DNA from: Endozoicomonas sp965208385
GTDB taxonomy: Bacteria > Pseudomonadota > Gammaproteobacteria > Pseudomonadales > Endozoicomonadaceae
DNA length: 64,000 nucleotides
Direction: 5' to 3'
Assembly: GCA_965208385.1 (NCBI GenBank)
Contig: CBDBOO010000064.1
Coordinates: forward strand, 12,663 to 76,662
Of the stretch, positions 36,691-45,862 are shown piece after piece. The translations under genes were made by a program, and so were the position numbers. How positions within the stretch are numbered: position 1 is the first letter of the stretch; each line of letters opens with the position of its first letter. The notes under the pieces were generated by a model. It saw nothing but the letters and a program-made list of their open reading frames with translations, had not been told where the DNA came from and did no database searches.

Positions 36691-36818
36691 TATACCCATC
36701 GCCTTTCAAGATGATGCGTTGTTGTCTGCCCTCGTTCACCCCGATCACTTACTATTTGTAAGCTCACGGGGCTTCACTCGGTTGACGCCTAGCCTCATCT
36801 TGAAATCCAATGGGTATA
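36691..36818. repeat. 128-bp palindromic repeat (MITE- or REP-like)
   Basis: A 24-bp imperfect inverted repeat (tatacccat...tttcaagatga at 36691-36714 against 36795-36818, 20 of 24 matching) bounds a 128-bp segment with no gene. No target duplication is evident. It fills most of the 314-bp gap between the DUF547 gene and bioA. Confidence 0.6.
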
Positions 36819-36865
36819 TGTTGATGCATTGACGTGATATTACTCAAATATACGAGGATTGTCGC

Positions 36866-38149
36866 TTGAAGAATACAGTTACCCGGGATGATCTGGCTTT
36901 TGACTCTGAGCATATCTGGCACCCCTATAGTACGGCCCCTAATCGGGTTGAAGTGTTTCCTGTCGAAGCCGCCGATGGGGTCAGAATCCGGTTAAGTGAT
37001 GGACGTTGGCTGATTGACGGCATGTCCTCCTGGTGGAGTACTGTGCATGGCTATAACCACCCTGAAATGAACAAAGCCTTGAAAGAGCAGGTGGATCAAT
37101 TTTCTCATGTCATGTTTGGGGGGTTAACTCATAAACCTGCCATTGAGCTGGCCCGTAAACTGGTGGATATGACGCCTGAGCCAATACAGACAGTGTTTTT
37201 TGCTGACTCGGGCTCAGTGGCCGTTGAGGCAGCCATAAAAATGGCCATGCAGTACTGGCAATCCCTGGAACGGGGCGAAAAGCATAAAATGCTCACTGTC
37301 AGAGGAGGGTATTACGGGGATACCACCGGTGCCATGTCAGTCTGTGATCCAGAAGGCGGTATGCATCACTGGTTTTCCGGAATACTGCCAAGGCATCAGT
37401 TTGTATCGCGACCTGCCTGCACATACCAGGATGATTTTGAAGAAGAGCACATTGCAGAACTCAAAGCACGATTTGACGAATTAGCTGACCAGCTGGCCGG
37501 AGTTATTATTGAACCTGTAGTACAGGGAGCCGGCGGTATGTACTTTTATTCGCCGAATTATCTGAAACGGCTGCGCCAGTTATGTGATGAATATGAAGTG
37601 TTGCTGATTCATGATGAGATCGCTACAGGATTTGGTCGTACGGGTAAATTATTTGCCTGCGAACACGGTAATGTTGTACCGGACATCATGTGTGTTGGTA
37701 AAGCTTTGACCGGTGGCTATATGACACTGGCAGCGACTCTGTGTACTGAAAAAGTCAGTCAGACAATTTCGTCCAAAGGGCCGTTTATGCATGGGCCAAC
37801 TTTTATGGCAAACCCTTTGGCCTGTGCTGCTGGCTGTGCAAGTCTGGATATTCTCAACAGGGGAGAATGGCAGCAACAGGTGAACACTATTGAATCAAGC
37901 TTGTGGGATGGCTTGTTGCCCTGTTCAGAAATGTCTGGCGTCGACAATGTCAGGGTGCTGGGAGCCATAGGCGTTGTTGAAATGAAAGAACCTGTAGTTA
38001 TGACAGATATTCAGCCCAGGTTTGTTAAAGAGGGAATATGGGTACGCCCCTTTGGTAAACTGATTTACATCATGCCGCCCTACATCATAAACGATGACGA
38101 TTTATCAGTGCTGTGTCGTGGTATTCAAAATGTTATTTATAATCAGTAG
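36866..38149 (+). CDS. bioA: Adenosylmethionine-8-amino-7-oxononanoate aminotransferase
   Basis: BioA converts 7-keto-8-aminopelargonate to 7,8-diaminopelargonate in biotin synthesis, with S-adenosylmethionine as amino donor and PLP as cofactor. Signature blocks: AFDSEHIWHPYSTAPNR, DGMSSWWSTVHGYNHPEMN, HVMFGGLTHKPAIEL, IHDEIATGFGRTGKLFACEH and DIMCVGKALTGGYMTLAAT with the PLP lysine (GKALTGG). Length is normal at 427 aa. The start is a TTG (36866) with GAGG about nine bases upstream; no ATG fits the family N-terminus (E. coli begins just before DDLAFD). No other biotin gene is adjacent. Confidence 0.93.
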   Translation: MKNTVTRDDLAFDSEHIWHPYSTAPNRVEVFPVEAADGVRIRLSDGRWLIDGMSSWWSTVHGYNHPEMNKALKEQVDQFSHVMFGGLTHKPAIELARKLVDMTPEPIQTVFFADSGSVAVEAAIKMAMQYWQSLERGEKHKMLTVRGGYYGDTTGAMSVCDPEGGMHHWFSGILPRHQFVSRPACTYQDDFEEEHIAELKARFDELADQLAGVIIEPVVQGAGGMYFYSPNYLKRLRQLCDEYEVLLIHDEIATGFGRTGKLFACEHGNVVPDIMCVGKALTGGYMTLAATLCTEKVSQTISSKGPFMHGPTFMANPLACAAGCASLDILNRGEWQQQVNTIESSLWDGLLPCSEMSGVDNVRVLGAIGVVEMKEPVVMTDIQPRFVKEGIWVRPFGKLIYIMPPYIINDDDLSVLCRGIQNVIYNQ

Positions 38150-38177
38150 TGAACCATTGCTTTCGCCTGTTTTTGGA

Positions 38178-38301
38178 GGTTCCTTTTCCCACCCTCCTTC
38201 ATCGCAACTCAGGTTACATAGAATGCTATGCGCCCGACGTTGTTTTTTGAAGGATGAAAAAGATTCGTGCTCAAATATTACAAAACAACCGTCCATCTGC
38301 T
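38178..38301. repeat. Dispersed repeat family 2, copy A
   Basis: About 124 bp that aligns, at roughly 70 percent by eye, with 39633-39757. Shared landmarks are ccaccct near the start, a small hairpin around gctatgcg (catag...ctatg), ggaagaaaaa/ggatgaaaaa, and ccgtccatct at the end. It has no gene. It lies between bioA and the HAD gene. Confidence 0.6.
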
Positions 38302-38361
38302 TACAGTCTCTTAAAATCAGACTTTGGGATACCAGAGTCTTATTTTAACTGGTGTGATCGT

Positions 38362-39363
38362 TTAATTGTTCAGAGGTGGGTAGATGGTTTTCCACTCCTT
38401 CTTCATATCTACCATCGTCCAGCCTTTGGCTTTGGCTTCATCCATGGCTTTGTCCAGACGTCCTATAGAAGAGTCACGATCATAGGCCCACTCTCTGGCG
38501 GAATCGGTGTGATGCACCAGCCCCTGAAAGCTTAAATTACTGCTGGCATCGGTCCACTGGAGCATCTGGTGGTCTCCATCAGAATTACCAAAGGCAAAGA
38601 CGGGTCGTTTACCGATAAACTTATGAATAGCCACAGGTTTGTCGGCTTTATCATCGATAAAATCTACTTCTGGCATTCTTCTCAGCACGGGGCCTGATTC
38701 GGAATTTTCAAACTTGACCTTAATGCTGGACCCGATAACCTGCTCTGGAGGAATGCCGTACACTTTTTCCGCCCACGGACGCATAAATTCAATGCCGCCG
38801 CCGGAAACAATATAGGTTTTAAAACCGTTATCACGTAAGTAATCGAGCAGTTCCAGCATCGGTTGGAAGACCATCTCTGTATAGAGTCGATCGGTGGTTG
38901 GATGACGTGCTGTGGTAATCCAGTCATTGATGATTTTTTCAAATTCGACGGTGGTCATACCACCATGAGTCGCCATAACCAGTTTGATCAATGCGTGCTC
39001 TCCACCGGCAAACACTGTTTGTAGATCATTGTCGATGGCCGCTTTAAGAATAGGGTCTTTTTGCCATTTTGGGTTCAGGGGAGCCAAAGTTTTAACCCGG
39101 TCCAGAGCGAAGGCGAGTTGGAAATAGAACGGCTTTTCAGACCAGAGTGTTCCGTCGTTATCGAAGACCGCAATACGATCGGATTCTGCAATGTAATCCC
39201 TGCTATCTTTTGAGATGACTTTCTCGACGTAGTTGATGATGGACTGTTTTGACTGACCACTTTGCCAGGAAGGTAGTGGATCAGTAGCCGCTGCGGCATT
39301 GATGGAACTGAAGATTAGTATAATAAGTGAGGCAAATACCGTTTGAACGTTAGATGACCTCAT
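38362..39363 (-). CDS. Exported HAD-superfamily phosphatase
   Basis: From the ATG at 39363 (MRSSNVQTVFASLIILIFSS, then INAAAA) the protein has a signal peptide. The HAD motifs are DRIAVFDNDGTLWSE (motif I, DxDGT), TYIVSGGGIEFMRP (motif II Ser), and GKRPVFAFGNSDGDHQML (motif IV). It is close to phosphoserine-phosphatase-like, periplasmic HAD proteins of the haloacid dehalogenase-like family; the substrate is unknown. A longer frame (39396) would place eleven polar residues before the signal, so I prefer the internal start. Confidence 0.88.
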   Translation of the reverse strand: MRSSNVQTVFASLIILIFSSINAAAATDPLPSWQSGQSKQSIINYVEKVISKDSRDYIAESDRIAVFDNDGTLWSEKPFYFQLAFALDRVKTLAPLNPKWQKDPILKAAIDNDLQTVFAGGEHALIKLVMATHGGMTTVEFEKIINDWITTARHPTTDRLYTEMVFQPMLELLDYLRDNGFKTYIVSGGGIEFMRPWAEKVYGIPPEQVIGSSIKVKFENSESGPVLRRMPEVDFIDDKADKPVAIHKFIGKRPVFAFGNSDGDHQMLQWTDASSNLSFQGLVHHTDSAREWAYDRDSSIGRLDKAMDEAKAKGWTMVDMKKEWKTIYPPLNN

Positions 39364-39458
39364 ATTGGATACTCGATGAAAGGTGAAAAAAATCAAGAAA
39401 CGGGTGATCGATTTTTGATCGTCAATTCAATCGTTAATTTAATGTTTTGGCATAGCGA

Positions 39459-39537
39459 TATACCATTGCCGGTTTCTAATAGGCGTTGTGAGTCTGAAAG
39501 ACAGCGTAATAGCATAATTAGTATTCGGAAATAGTAT
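39459..39537. repeat. Dispersed repeat family 1, short copy
   Basis: The segment starts ataccattgccggttt and ends cataattagtattcggaaatagtat. The same ends bound 41304-41462, where the interior is twice as long. The terminal heptamer ataccat and ataccat/atactat read inward form short inverted ends. Confidence 0.6.
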
Positions 39538-39632
39538 GTCTGGTTCACTGAAAAACAAGTGATCAGTTATCAAGGTGAATGCTGTGTATAAGTAGATTAG
39601 TCGGTATGCTTTTGCTTTCGTCAATTTGTGAC

Positions 39633-39757
39633 GGTGTCTTTTTCCACCCTATCGTCATCATAATTCGGGATGTATAGCTTGCTATGCGACCGATGATGTT
39701 CTTTGGAGGAAGAAAAATACTCTCGCCAAAATATCGCAAAATATCCGTCCATCTACC
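39633..39757. repeat. Dispersed repeat family 2, copy B
   Basis: About 125 bp related to 38178-38301. It has a clearer hairpin, gtatagc-tt-gctatgc, and the same ccgtccatct terminus. It has no gene; it lies between the HAD and symporter genes. Confidence 0.6.
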
Positions 39758-39862
39758 AAAAGAAAGAACAATACTCTCCCTGATAGCCATGTGTCCGGTA
39801 GTGCTGCACTACAGACAAAAGAGAGTTTAGTTTATAGAGGTTCAGGTGGGTAAGTTGGTAAA

Positions 39863-41182
39863 TTACGAATGCTTACTTCGTTTTATGCTCATTGGTGCCT
39901 CAGAAGAACTCAGTGGCAGCTCCAGAGATGAGAGTTCACTGGCGACTAATTCTTCATTCACCATGGCGGTTACACAGGCATCAGACCAGACGTTAATGGC
40001 ACTCTCAAGCATGTCAATCAAGGCATAAAAGGGCAGTATTACTACCAGAAGTTGCAAAGGGATTCCCATGGCTGCCAGAAATGCACTGGATAGCATATAG
40101 CACCCCATGGGAACTCCGGCATTCCCCACGGCAGCGATAGTGGCAATGATGACCCATGAAACCATTTCCAGTGGCGAATAGATAACGCCATTACTCTGGG
40201 AGACAAACAACACGGTGATCAGAATAAATGCAGCGCAGGCATTCATGTTGATAGTAATGCACAGAGGAAGGCTGAATCGGGCTATTTTACTGTTCACTCC
40301 CATTCTTTTTTCAGCACAGTTTACTGCGGTGGGCAGCGCTGCAGTGGACGATTTAGCGAAAAATGCCACAGTTAATGCAGGCCACATGGCTTTGAGTGCG
40401 TATAAAGGGGGTATCCCCTTTGCTTTCAACAAAGCCGGTAATACCAGGGAGGCCTGAATGATGTTTGCCAAAAGAACACAGAGCAGATAAAGGGCTATTC
40501 CCTGGATGATATCCTGATTCTGAAGTTCCTGAATAAACAGGGTAATAAAAGCCCAGACGGCGATAGGCATCAGCTTCAGAATAAAGCTGGTCATTTTCAT
40601 TACAGCGGCAAACATACTTTCAAAAAAACCATGCAGAATGGTTTTGTGTTCATGTTCAAGAGAAATAATAGCGGCACTCATGAGCAAGGCCAGAAACAGA
40701 ACGCCCATCACATTATTACTTCTGAATGGCTCAACCATGTTGGATGGAATAACACCCAAAAGGTATGACCAGTATCCTGTGACTTCCGCTGTGTCGGGAC
40801 TGCTTCCCTGAAGATGGCTAACATTAATGACCGGATCAATACCCAGATAGAGAAGGAGAGCCAGACTGGCAGCAATCAGGGTGGTTAATAATGTGTACTT
40901 TAGTACCTTTCCAGCCAGTAGTTTTACATCGGCCGCCCCTCCCATTCCGGAAAGAGTAGCAACCAGAGAGAAAAAGATAATGGGCAGACTCACCAGCTTG
41001 AGTAGACGGATAAAAATATCGGTGACTATATTACAGACCTGATTGACCCACTCATTATCAAGCCAGCCTGTCAGAAGGCCCAGCAGTGCTGCGATCAGCA
41101 GTAAAGCTGTAGGACTGATCAATGGGTTCTTCTTATTATTGTTATTGTTATTGTTGTTGTTGCCTGCGTGGCTCTCACACAT
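39863..41182 (-). CDS. Dicarboxylate/amino acid:cation symporter (DAACS family)
   Basis: The 439-aa protein is a GltP/DctA-type symporter with about eight helices plus hairpin loops. Visible features are LKLVSLPIIFFSLVATLSGM, the hairpin serine stretch FFAKSSTAALPTAVNCAEKR, the NMNACAAFILITVLFV helix-7 motif (NMDGT-like) and the second hairpin GNAGVPMGCYMLSSAF. The substrate is probably glutamate/aspartate, serine or a dicarboxylate. The N-terminus has nine consecutive Asn (after MCESHAG), encoded by a trinucleotide run (41128-41162), which is absent from ordinary family members. Confidence 0.9.
   Translation of the reverse strand: MCESHAGNNNNNNNNNKKNPLISPTALLLIAALLGLLTGWLDNEWVNQVCNIVTDIFIRLLKLVSLPIIFFSLVATLSGMGGAADVKLLAGKVLKYTLLTTLIAASLALLLYLGIDPVINVSHLQGSSPDTAEVTGYWSYLLGVIPSNMVEPFRSNNVMGVLFLALLMSAAIISLEHEHKTILHGFFESMFAAVMKMTSFILKLMPIAVWAFITLFIQELQNQDIIQGIALYLLCVLLANIIQASLVLPALLKAKGIPPLYALKAMWPALTVAFFAKSSTAALPTAVNCAEKRMGVNSKIARFSLPLCITINMNACAAFILITVLFVSQSNGVIYSPLEMVSWVIIATIAAVGNAGVPMGCYMLSSAFLAAMGIPLQLLVVILPFYALIDMLESAINVWSDACVTAMVNEELVASELSSLELPLSSSEAPMSIKRSKHS
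41128..41162. repeat. Trinucleotide (poly-Asn) tract in the symporter N-terminus
   Basis: A run of attg/ttgttg-type triplets encodes nine Asn followed by Lys-Lys. Triplet slippage would change length without breaking the frame. Confidence 0.8.
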
Positions 41183-41303
41183 GGGAAATACTCAGGAAGA
41201 ACAGAATATGAGTTAGAAGGTTAGCTGTGATATTCAGTAGGATTATGTCGATTTGGCATTTACATATCAGTATTTGTTTTTATCCGAACGAAACTGATAA
41301 GTT

Positions 41304-41462
41304 ATACCATTGCCGGTTTTAATAAGCGTTATGAGCATGGCTTTCAGGCTCAGAGACAAGGCGGAGTGACGAGACATAATTGAAGCTATGGCGAGGAACT
41401 CTAACGCCGTATTTGAGTATGAGAGGCCGCTCACTAACATAATTAGAATTCGGACATGGTAT
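41304..41462. repeat. Dispersed repeat family 1, long copy
   Basis: A 159-bp segment with ends ataccattgccggtttt and cataattagaattcgg...atggtat. It shares both ends with 39459-39537 but has an interior of about 80 bp more (aggctcagagacaaggcgga...). Its ends form weak inverted repeats, like a MITE. No duplication of flanking DNA is evident. Confidence 0.6.
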
Positions 41463-41535
41463 TAGTTCAAAAGTACCGATAAATCTTGTCTACACTGTCT
41501 GGCTTGATGCGGGCATGGCGTAAGACGTTCCCCTT

Positions 41536-41603
41536 GGTAAGTGATTTGCAAGGGTAAGTGATTTAAAAGGGTAAGTGATTTAAAAGGGGTGAGTGATCTG
41601 AAA
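41536..41603. repeat. 17-18-bp tandem repeat, four units
   Basis: Units of ggtaagtgatttaaaag (variants with tgcaag and ggtgagtgatctgaaag) occur four times in a row. It lies about 85 bp before a small open frame; its role is unknown. Confidence 0.75.
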
Positions 41604-41686
41604 GTTCGGAGTTTGATCGCATTAAACTCCGATGAAAAGAGAAGTTATAATATTCCTGATTTTCAGCTAGCGGAGTTAAATCCATT

Positions 41687-41923
41687 ATGAGAACAATGAA
41701 AGTACTCACGAGAGGTTTCTGGACTATAGAGCTGGAAGAAGGTGAAGAGTCAGAAGAATACAGTGAGGACAGGGTCTTTCCATATCCGGTTCAAAAAATG
41801 AAATCCAGCCATATAAAAACCGGAACTATCAGGAACAATGGTTTCGAAAGAGTCGATGCTTCCGTAAGAGCCAATGGTAGAGGAATAGAAAAAAAACAGC
41901 GCGTATTACTAATGGGTCAGTGA
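41687..41923 (+). CDS. Small hypothetical protein, 78 aa
   Basis: The frame starts MRTMKVLTRGFWTIELEEGE, is acidic in the middle (EEGEESEEYSED) and basic at the end (KKQRVLL). A possible AGCGGAG lies 12 bases upstream. No family is recognised, and it could be non-coding. It has no partner on the same strand before the phosphatase gene 327 bp further on. Confidence 0.35.
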   Translation: MRTMKVLTRGFWTIELEEGEESEEYSEDRVFPYPVQKMKSSHIKTGTIRNNGFERVDASVRANGRGIEKKQRVLLMGQ

Positions 41924-42250
41924 TTCACAGAAAGTAAATATTGGCAGGTCATACTTATAGTTTCTACTGATTTACTAAGTCAGAGTGGTTGTATCACGAG
42001 ATGATCGTGTGTTCATATTTTGCAGTGATATATTTCTTATACTGGTTGTTTGGGTTTTATTGCGATACCCACAGTACTTGAAAGCAGAAATTGAATGCAG
42101 TAATTGAAGCTACAGTTAAACGACAACGATCTTGAACACTCCTAAAGCTAAACTTCTATGAACCAGTGATCTCTGTGATAAGAAGGTGAGCAATTCAGAC
42201 AATAACCCGTCATTTCAAGTACGAAGGGAATATAAGGAAATAATACGCCA
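41924..42250. other. 327-bp intergenic region
   Basis: No gene or repeat from this window is recognised. AAGGAA sits about 9 bases before the phosphatase start and is its likely ribosome-binding site. Confidence 0.5.
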
Positions 42251-42844
42251 ATGAATAATGGGAAAAATACTCAGGGCGGAATAATTCTCGTCCGTCACGG
42301 GGAAGCAGAACATAATATTGCACAGGTATTTAATAGTTATCCTGGGAATTCAGGCTATAAAATAGCCCGCCTTACTCCTACAGGGCGGGAACAGGTTGAA
42401 AATACTGCCAGATTGATGATTCAGCAGGGCGTGAGCAGGGAAAATGTCAGTAAAATAATATCATCACCTTTACCAAGAACGGTTGAAACGGCAGAGATAC
42501 TGATGAGTCGTTTGAATGTAAGAGAAGTAGACACTGAGGTGGATGCCAGACTCATTGAGTTGAATATGGGTGCAAGGGAAGGGCAGTCAATCTCTGACTT
42601 TAACGATGGTGATCCCTGGTTTCCGGATAATCCGGAACAGTTTGGTGGAGAAAACACGAATCAAGTCATGGAACGAATGGGTAATCTTTTACAGTCTATA
42701 AAAAATAATCCCGAATACAGTATTGAAAATAAATTCATCATTATTATCAGTCACGGGACTCCCATTTTCTGTGCTCTGAAGCACCTTACCGGACAGGGAG
42801 ACAGACTGAATACCGCCGGATATAGAGTTGTTTCTTACCCGTAG
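42251..42844 (+). CDS. Histidine phosphatase family protein
   Basis: The 197-aa protein has the RHG signature ILVRHGEAEHN (His nucleophile), the second Arg in SSPLPRTVETAEIL, the Glu/acidic block LIELNMGAREGQ and the second His in IIISHGTPIFCAL. This is the phosphoglycerate-mutase-like (branch 1) histidine phosphatase fold. It lacks a signal peptide. The substrate is not readable; possible roles range from sugar-phosphate to protein phosphatase. It is convergent with the cytochrome operon. Confidence 0.88.
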   Translation: MNNGKNTQGGIILVRHGEAEHNIAQVFNSYPGNSGYKIARLTPTGREQVENTARLMIQQGVSRENVSKIISSPLPRTVETAEILMSRLNVREVDTEVDARLIELNMGAREGQSISDFNDGDPWFPDNPEQFGGENTNQVMERMGNLLQSIKNNPEYSIENKFIIIISHGTPIFCALKHLTGQGDRLNTAGYRVVSYP

Positions 42845-42901
42845 ATTGTATAAAGGCTGTGGAAGGCTGATTGCAATGAAACAGCCATCCACCTGCCCAG
42901 T

Positions 42902-45832
42902 TCAGCTTTCGAATATTTTTACAATTTTCTGTAATTCAACCACTTCAGATTCAGGGATTTCCTGTTGGGGCATTGCTTTACGGACTTTTGCAGTCAACTG
43001 ACGGGAAAAAACCTGATATAACACCCGGGTTTTTATTGTGAGGGGATACTTCAGTTCCTGGGGTAAGTTGAAGGTTTCAATCCGTGTTTCATCCGCCTGA
43101 ATACGAGTATCTTTGGCGATTTTGTCGATCCGCCAGAAACGCTGTCCAACAGGAATACCGTGTTTGTCAGCACCTGATTTTATAAATTTCCGTGCATCCG
43201 CTGGTATATAACCCTCTTTCATCACACCACTTTCAAAGACCACCTTGTTGTTGGCATCTGTTGCGATCACTTCCAGCCAGACCTGCCGGCGGGCTCCACC
43301 GGGCATGGCATGACCGGAATTGACATTGGTAATACTGGCTTTCAGCTGGCTGCCCAGTTTTGTTACTTCCAGCTTCAATGAAGCCTTGAGCATATCTTTG
43401 CTCAGTTTTGCATGTTCTTCATTTCGCATACCGGTGAAATAATAGTTTCCACCGGTAAAATTATGAACACGAATATCAGACTTCATCGGGCCGTCGTTGG
43501 TTGACAGACCACCAACACGATGAGTGAAATCAACGACATCTGCCGTCATATGACAGTCAATACAGCTTTTGTTCTCAGCCGGATTCGCTGGATTATTATA
43601 GCGGGAGGCCTGCCACTCACCGAAGTTATCATTGATATTTGCGCCGGGACCCGAGGTGAATTCATTGTGGCAGGTAGCGCAGTACAGGGAGCTGTTATAC
43701 AGATCCTTATTGGAGTATGACGCTTTGTGATGTTCTGGCGCAGCGTTGATCTGGCTTTCTGCCAGCCATTGAGTCAAACCACGGTTGGCCCTTTCAAAAA
43801 TATAACCATCCCGATCTTTCAGATTGACGGTCAAATCAGCATTACCCCCCGCATTCTCTGCCTTGGTAATTCGATGACAGAATACACAGCCTGTGCCTAC
43901 TTCACTGACTGCCCCCGATTCCTGATAAGCAGCCATCAGCGCATTGCCCTGTTTGTCGTACACATCACCCAATGCTTTCAAGGGACCTTTATCACCATTG
44001 ATCACCATTTGAGGCGCGTGGCAGCCGCGACACAGGGTTCGGAATTCTTCCCCTTCGACATCTGCCGCATAATTTTCATGTTGACGATAATAGGGATTAT
44101 CCATTTGCATGCCATGGTTGGAATCTGCCCACTGGTTATAGATTGTTGTATGGCAGGAAGCGCAGGATGCCGAATTCAGCCATTCTTCCTTATGGGTATA
44201 GCGTTTATCATCGTCCAGTTTCAGCCAGGTAGAAAGGTAAGGCAGGTTTTCTCTGGCTGTGATATACCGATTCAATGCCGACATCATTCTGACCGCTTCC
44301 TGTGGCGGATTGTCGATATTAACTTTTTCTGCTTCCGGGGTGACCGGATTGGCACCCATCCCTCCCTGAGTTTTCTGGATTATATCGATATAGGCTCCAA
44401 CAGGATCGCCGGCAATCATTTTATGGACATCGGAATGACCGGTCAGGGCGTTGTCGAAACGATCTTTTTTTCCGTCCTGCATCAACTGGCGGTTAGTAAA
44501 GTTGAATCCATCGAAGTGACAGGAATTACAGCTCATCCAGAAATCCCCGGTCATGGGGAAGTCAGGATAATCAGTCGGATTGGCGTTGTTAAACAGGGTT
44601 TTACCAAGGCGCATATCGCCTGTCAGCGGATCGTTACCAACCAGACTGGCAAAGTCGGGTTTCACTGGTTTTGCTTTACCGAAAGGGCCGGGAGCACCGG
44701 TATTGAACTTGACCAGATCAAGACTCATGGCATTCTGTACAAACAGGTCCTGACCTTCAATTAACAGACCTCGGGGGTTATCGCCGGGAATGTTACGGTA
44801 AATCTGTGTGGCTTTGACACCTCCCTGAAATTTTTTACGACGATGGCGTTTTTTGTTTTTCTTGCCCTGACGTGACAGGTCAAAGACCATAAGATCTTCA
44901 GAACCGGCCAATGAGACAAAAAGTTTCTTACCATCGTCTGCAAATACTGCATCATGTGGATTGGAAACAATACGGGTTTTATTGCCACTTTCGACAATAT
45001 TGATCTGCCTGAACAGTTGTTTGCGCTCCTCAGTAATCTCCTTTTCGTCGCCAGGTGTCAGGTCGAGAATGGATATGGCAGGAAAGACGGTAGATTGAAA
45101 CTGGAAATTCTGAGTAAACGACCATAGTACATGGGGCAGCCAGGCTCTGGAACCATCAGGGGATATAGCAATGTTATCCAGTAACCTGGGTTTGCCCTGG
45201 GGTGTGGTACGCTTTTTATCAACCGGTGTATCAACCAGCTTAATTATTCTGCTCAGTGCCGGTGTTGCTGTACTGACATCGTAAATTGAAACTTCACCTG
45301 ACAGTGCATGGGTCATAAGGAGGCGTTGATCATTGGTCAGGGCGAGGCCTCGTGGTGTATCTGCGGTATCAATCGTCTGGGTGATTTCACCTTCTTTACT
45401 GATGACAAGAAGTTTTCGGCCTTCAAACGCAGTGGCATAGAACTGGTTGTTTTTATCGTCAAAGAGTACGGCAAAAGGTCTGGCCGGTGTTTTAACGCGC
45501 TGTTTTTCTTCCAGAGTTTCAGCATCCAGCAAAATCAGCTCATCAGCCAAATAATCAGAAGCCAGTAAGCGGCTCTGGTCGCTGTTAAAAGCCAGTCGAC
45601 GAATGTCTTTACCCAGTATGGTCTCTTTAATGAGATCACCGGAGTATCTGTCAATAATACTGACACTGCCGCCATCAAAGTTGCTGCTGTAGATTTTTGA
45701 CTTGTCTTGAGACCAGCGAATGGAGGTACTTTTGTCGGCAGAGTAAGCCGGTTGGAATACCACCAGAGTGCACAGTGAAATAAACTTCAGGCAGCGCCTG
45801 AAAAAATGACCACTCATAAATTCCTTAACCAT
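42902..45832 (-). CDS. Exported beta-propeller/hexaheme c-type cytochrome fusion
   Basis: The 976-aa protein begins with a signal peptide (about residues 10-31, ending PAYSA). Residues about 35-380 form a seven-bladed YVTN-like propeller (SNFDGGSVSIIDRYSG, ALTNDQRLLMTHALSGEVSI, IAISPDGSRAWLPH, PHDAVFADDGKKLFV). Six CXXCH heme sites follow: CNSCH 435, CASCH 557, CRGCH 601, CVFCH 649, CATCH 718, CIDCH 757. The spacing in the last five resembles the cytochrome c554/NrfB-type multiheme fold. A C-terminal beta domain of about 170 residues includes NVNSGHAMPGGARRQVWLEV. It is the last gene of the Fur-preceded operon. Its likely role is periplasmic or surface electron transfer; the partner is unknown. 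Confidence 0.88.
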   Translation of the reverse strand: MVKEFMSGHFFRRCLKFISLCTLVVFQPAYSADKSTSIRWSQDKSKIYSSNFDGGSVSIIDRYSGDLIKETILGKDIRRLAFNSDQSRLLASDYLADELILLDAETLEEKQRVKTPARPFAVLFDDKNNQFYATAFEGRKLLVISKEGEITQTIDTADTPRGLALTNDQRLLMTHALSGEVSIYDVSTATPALSRIIKLVDTPVDKKRTTPQGKPRLLDNIAISPDGSRAWLPHVLWSFTQNFQFQSTVFPAISILDLTPGDEKEITEERKQLFRQINIVESGNKTRIVSNPHDAVFADDGKKLFVSLAGSEDLMVFDLSRQGKKNKKRHRRKKFQGGVKATQIYRNIPGDNPRGLLIEGQDLFVQNAMSLDLVKFNTGAPGPFGKAKPVKPDFASLVGNDPLTGDMRLGKTLFNNANPTDYPDFPMTGDFWMSCNSCHFDGFNFTNRQLMQDGKKDRFDNALTGHSDVHKMIAGDPVGAYIDIIQKTQGGMGANPVTPEAEKVNIDNPPQEAVRMMSALNRYITARENLPYLSTWLKLDDDKRYTHKEEWLNSASCASCHTTIYNQWADSNHGMQMDNPYYRQHENYAADVEGEEFRTLCRGCHAPQMVINGDKGPLKALGDVYDKQGNALMAAYQESGAVSEVGTGCVFCHRITKAENAGGNADLTVNLKDRDGYIFERANRGLTQWLAESQINAAPEHHKASYSNKDLYNSSLYCATCHNEFTSGPGANINDNFGEWQASRYNNPANPAENKSCIDCHMTADVVDFTHRVGGLSTNDGPMKSDIRVHNFTGGNYYFTGMRNEEHAKLSKDMLKASLKLEVTKLGSQLKASITNVNSGHAMPGGARRQVWLEVIATDANNKVVFESGVMKEGYIPADARKFIKSGADKHGIPVGQRFWRIDKIAKDTRIQADETRIETFNLPQELKYPLTIKTRVLYQVFSRQLTAKVRKAMPQQEIPESEVVELQKIVKIFES

Positions 45833-45862
45833 AGAGTCTGTGTAAGATTCATCCGGAAACCC

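Noticed and set aside
36611..36832. Small plus-strand frame before bioA
   Set aside because: It runs through the 128-bp palindromic element and has no protein family signal.
43727..44764. Long plus-strand open frame (345 codons) inside the multiheme cytochrome gene
   Set aside because: It is the antisense of a gene with six CXXCH motifs and normal codon use; the antisense product has no recognisable domain.
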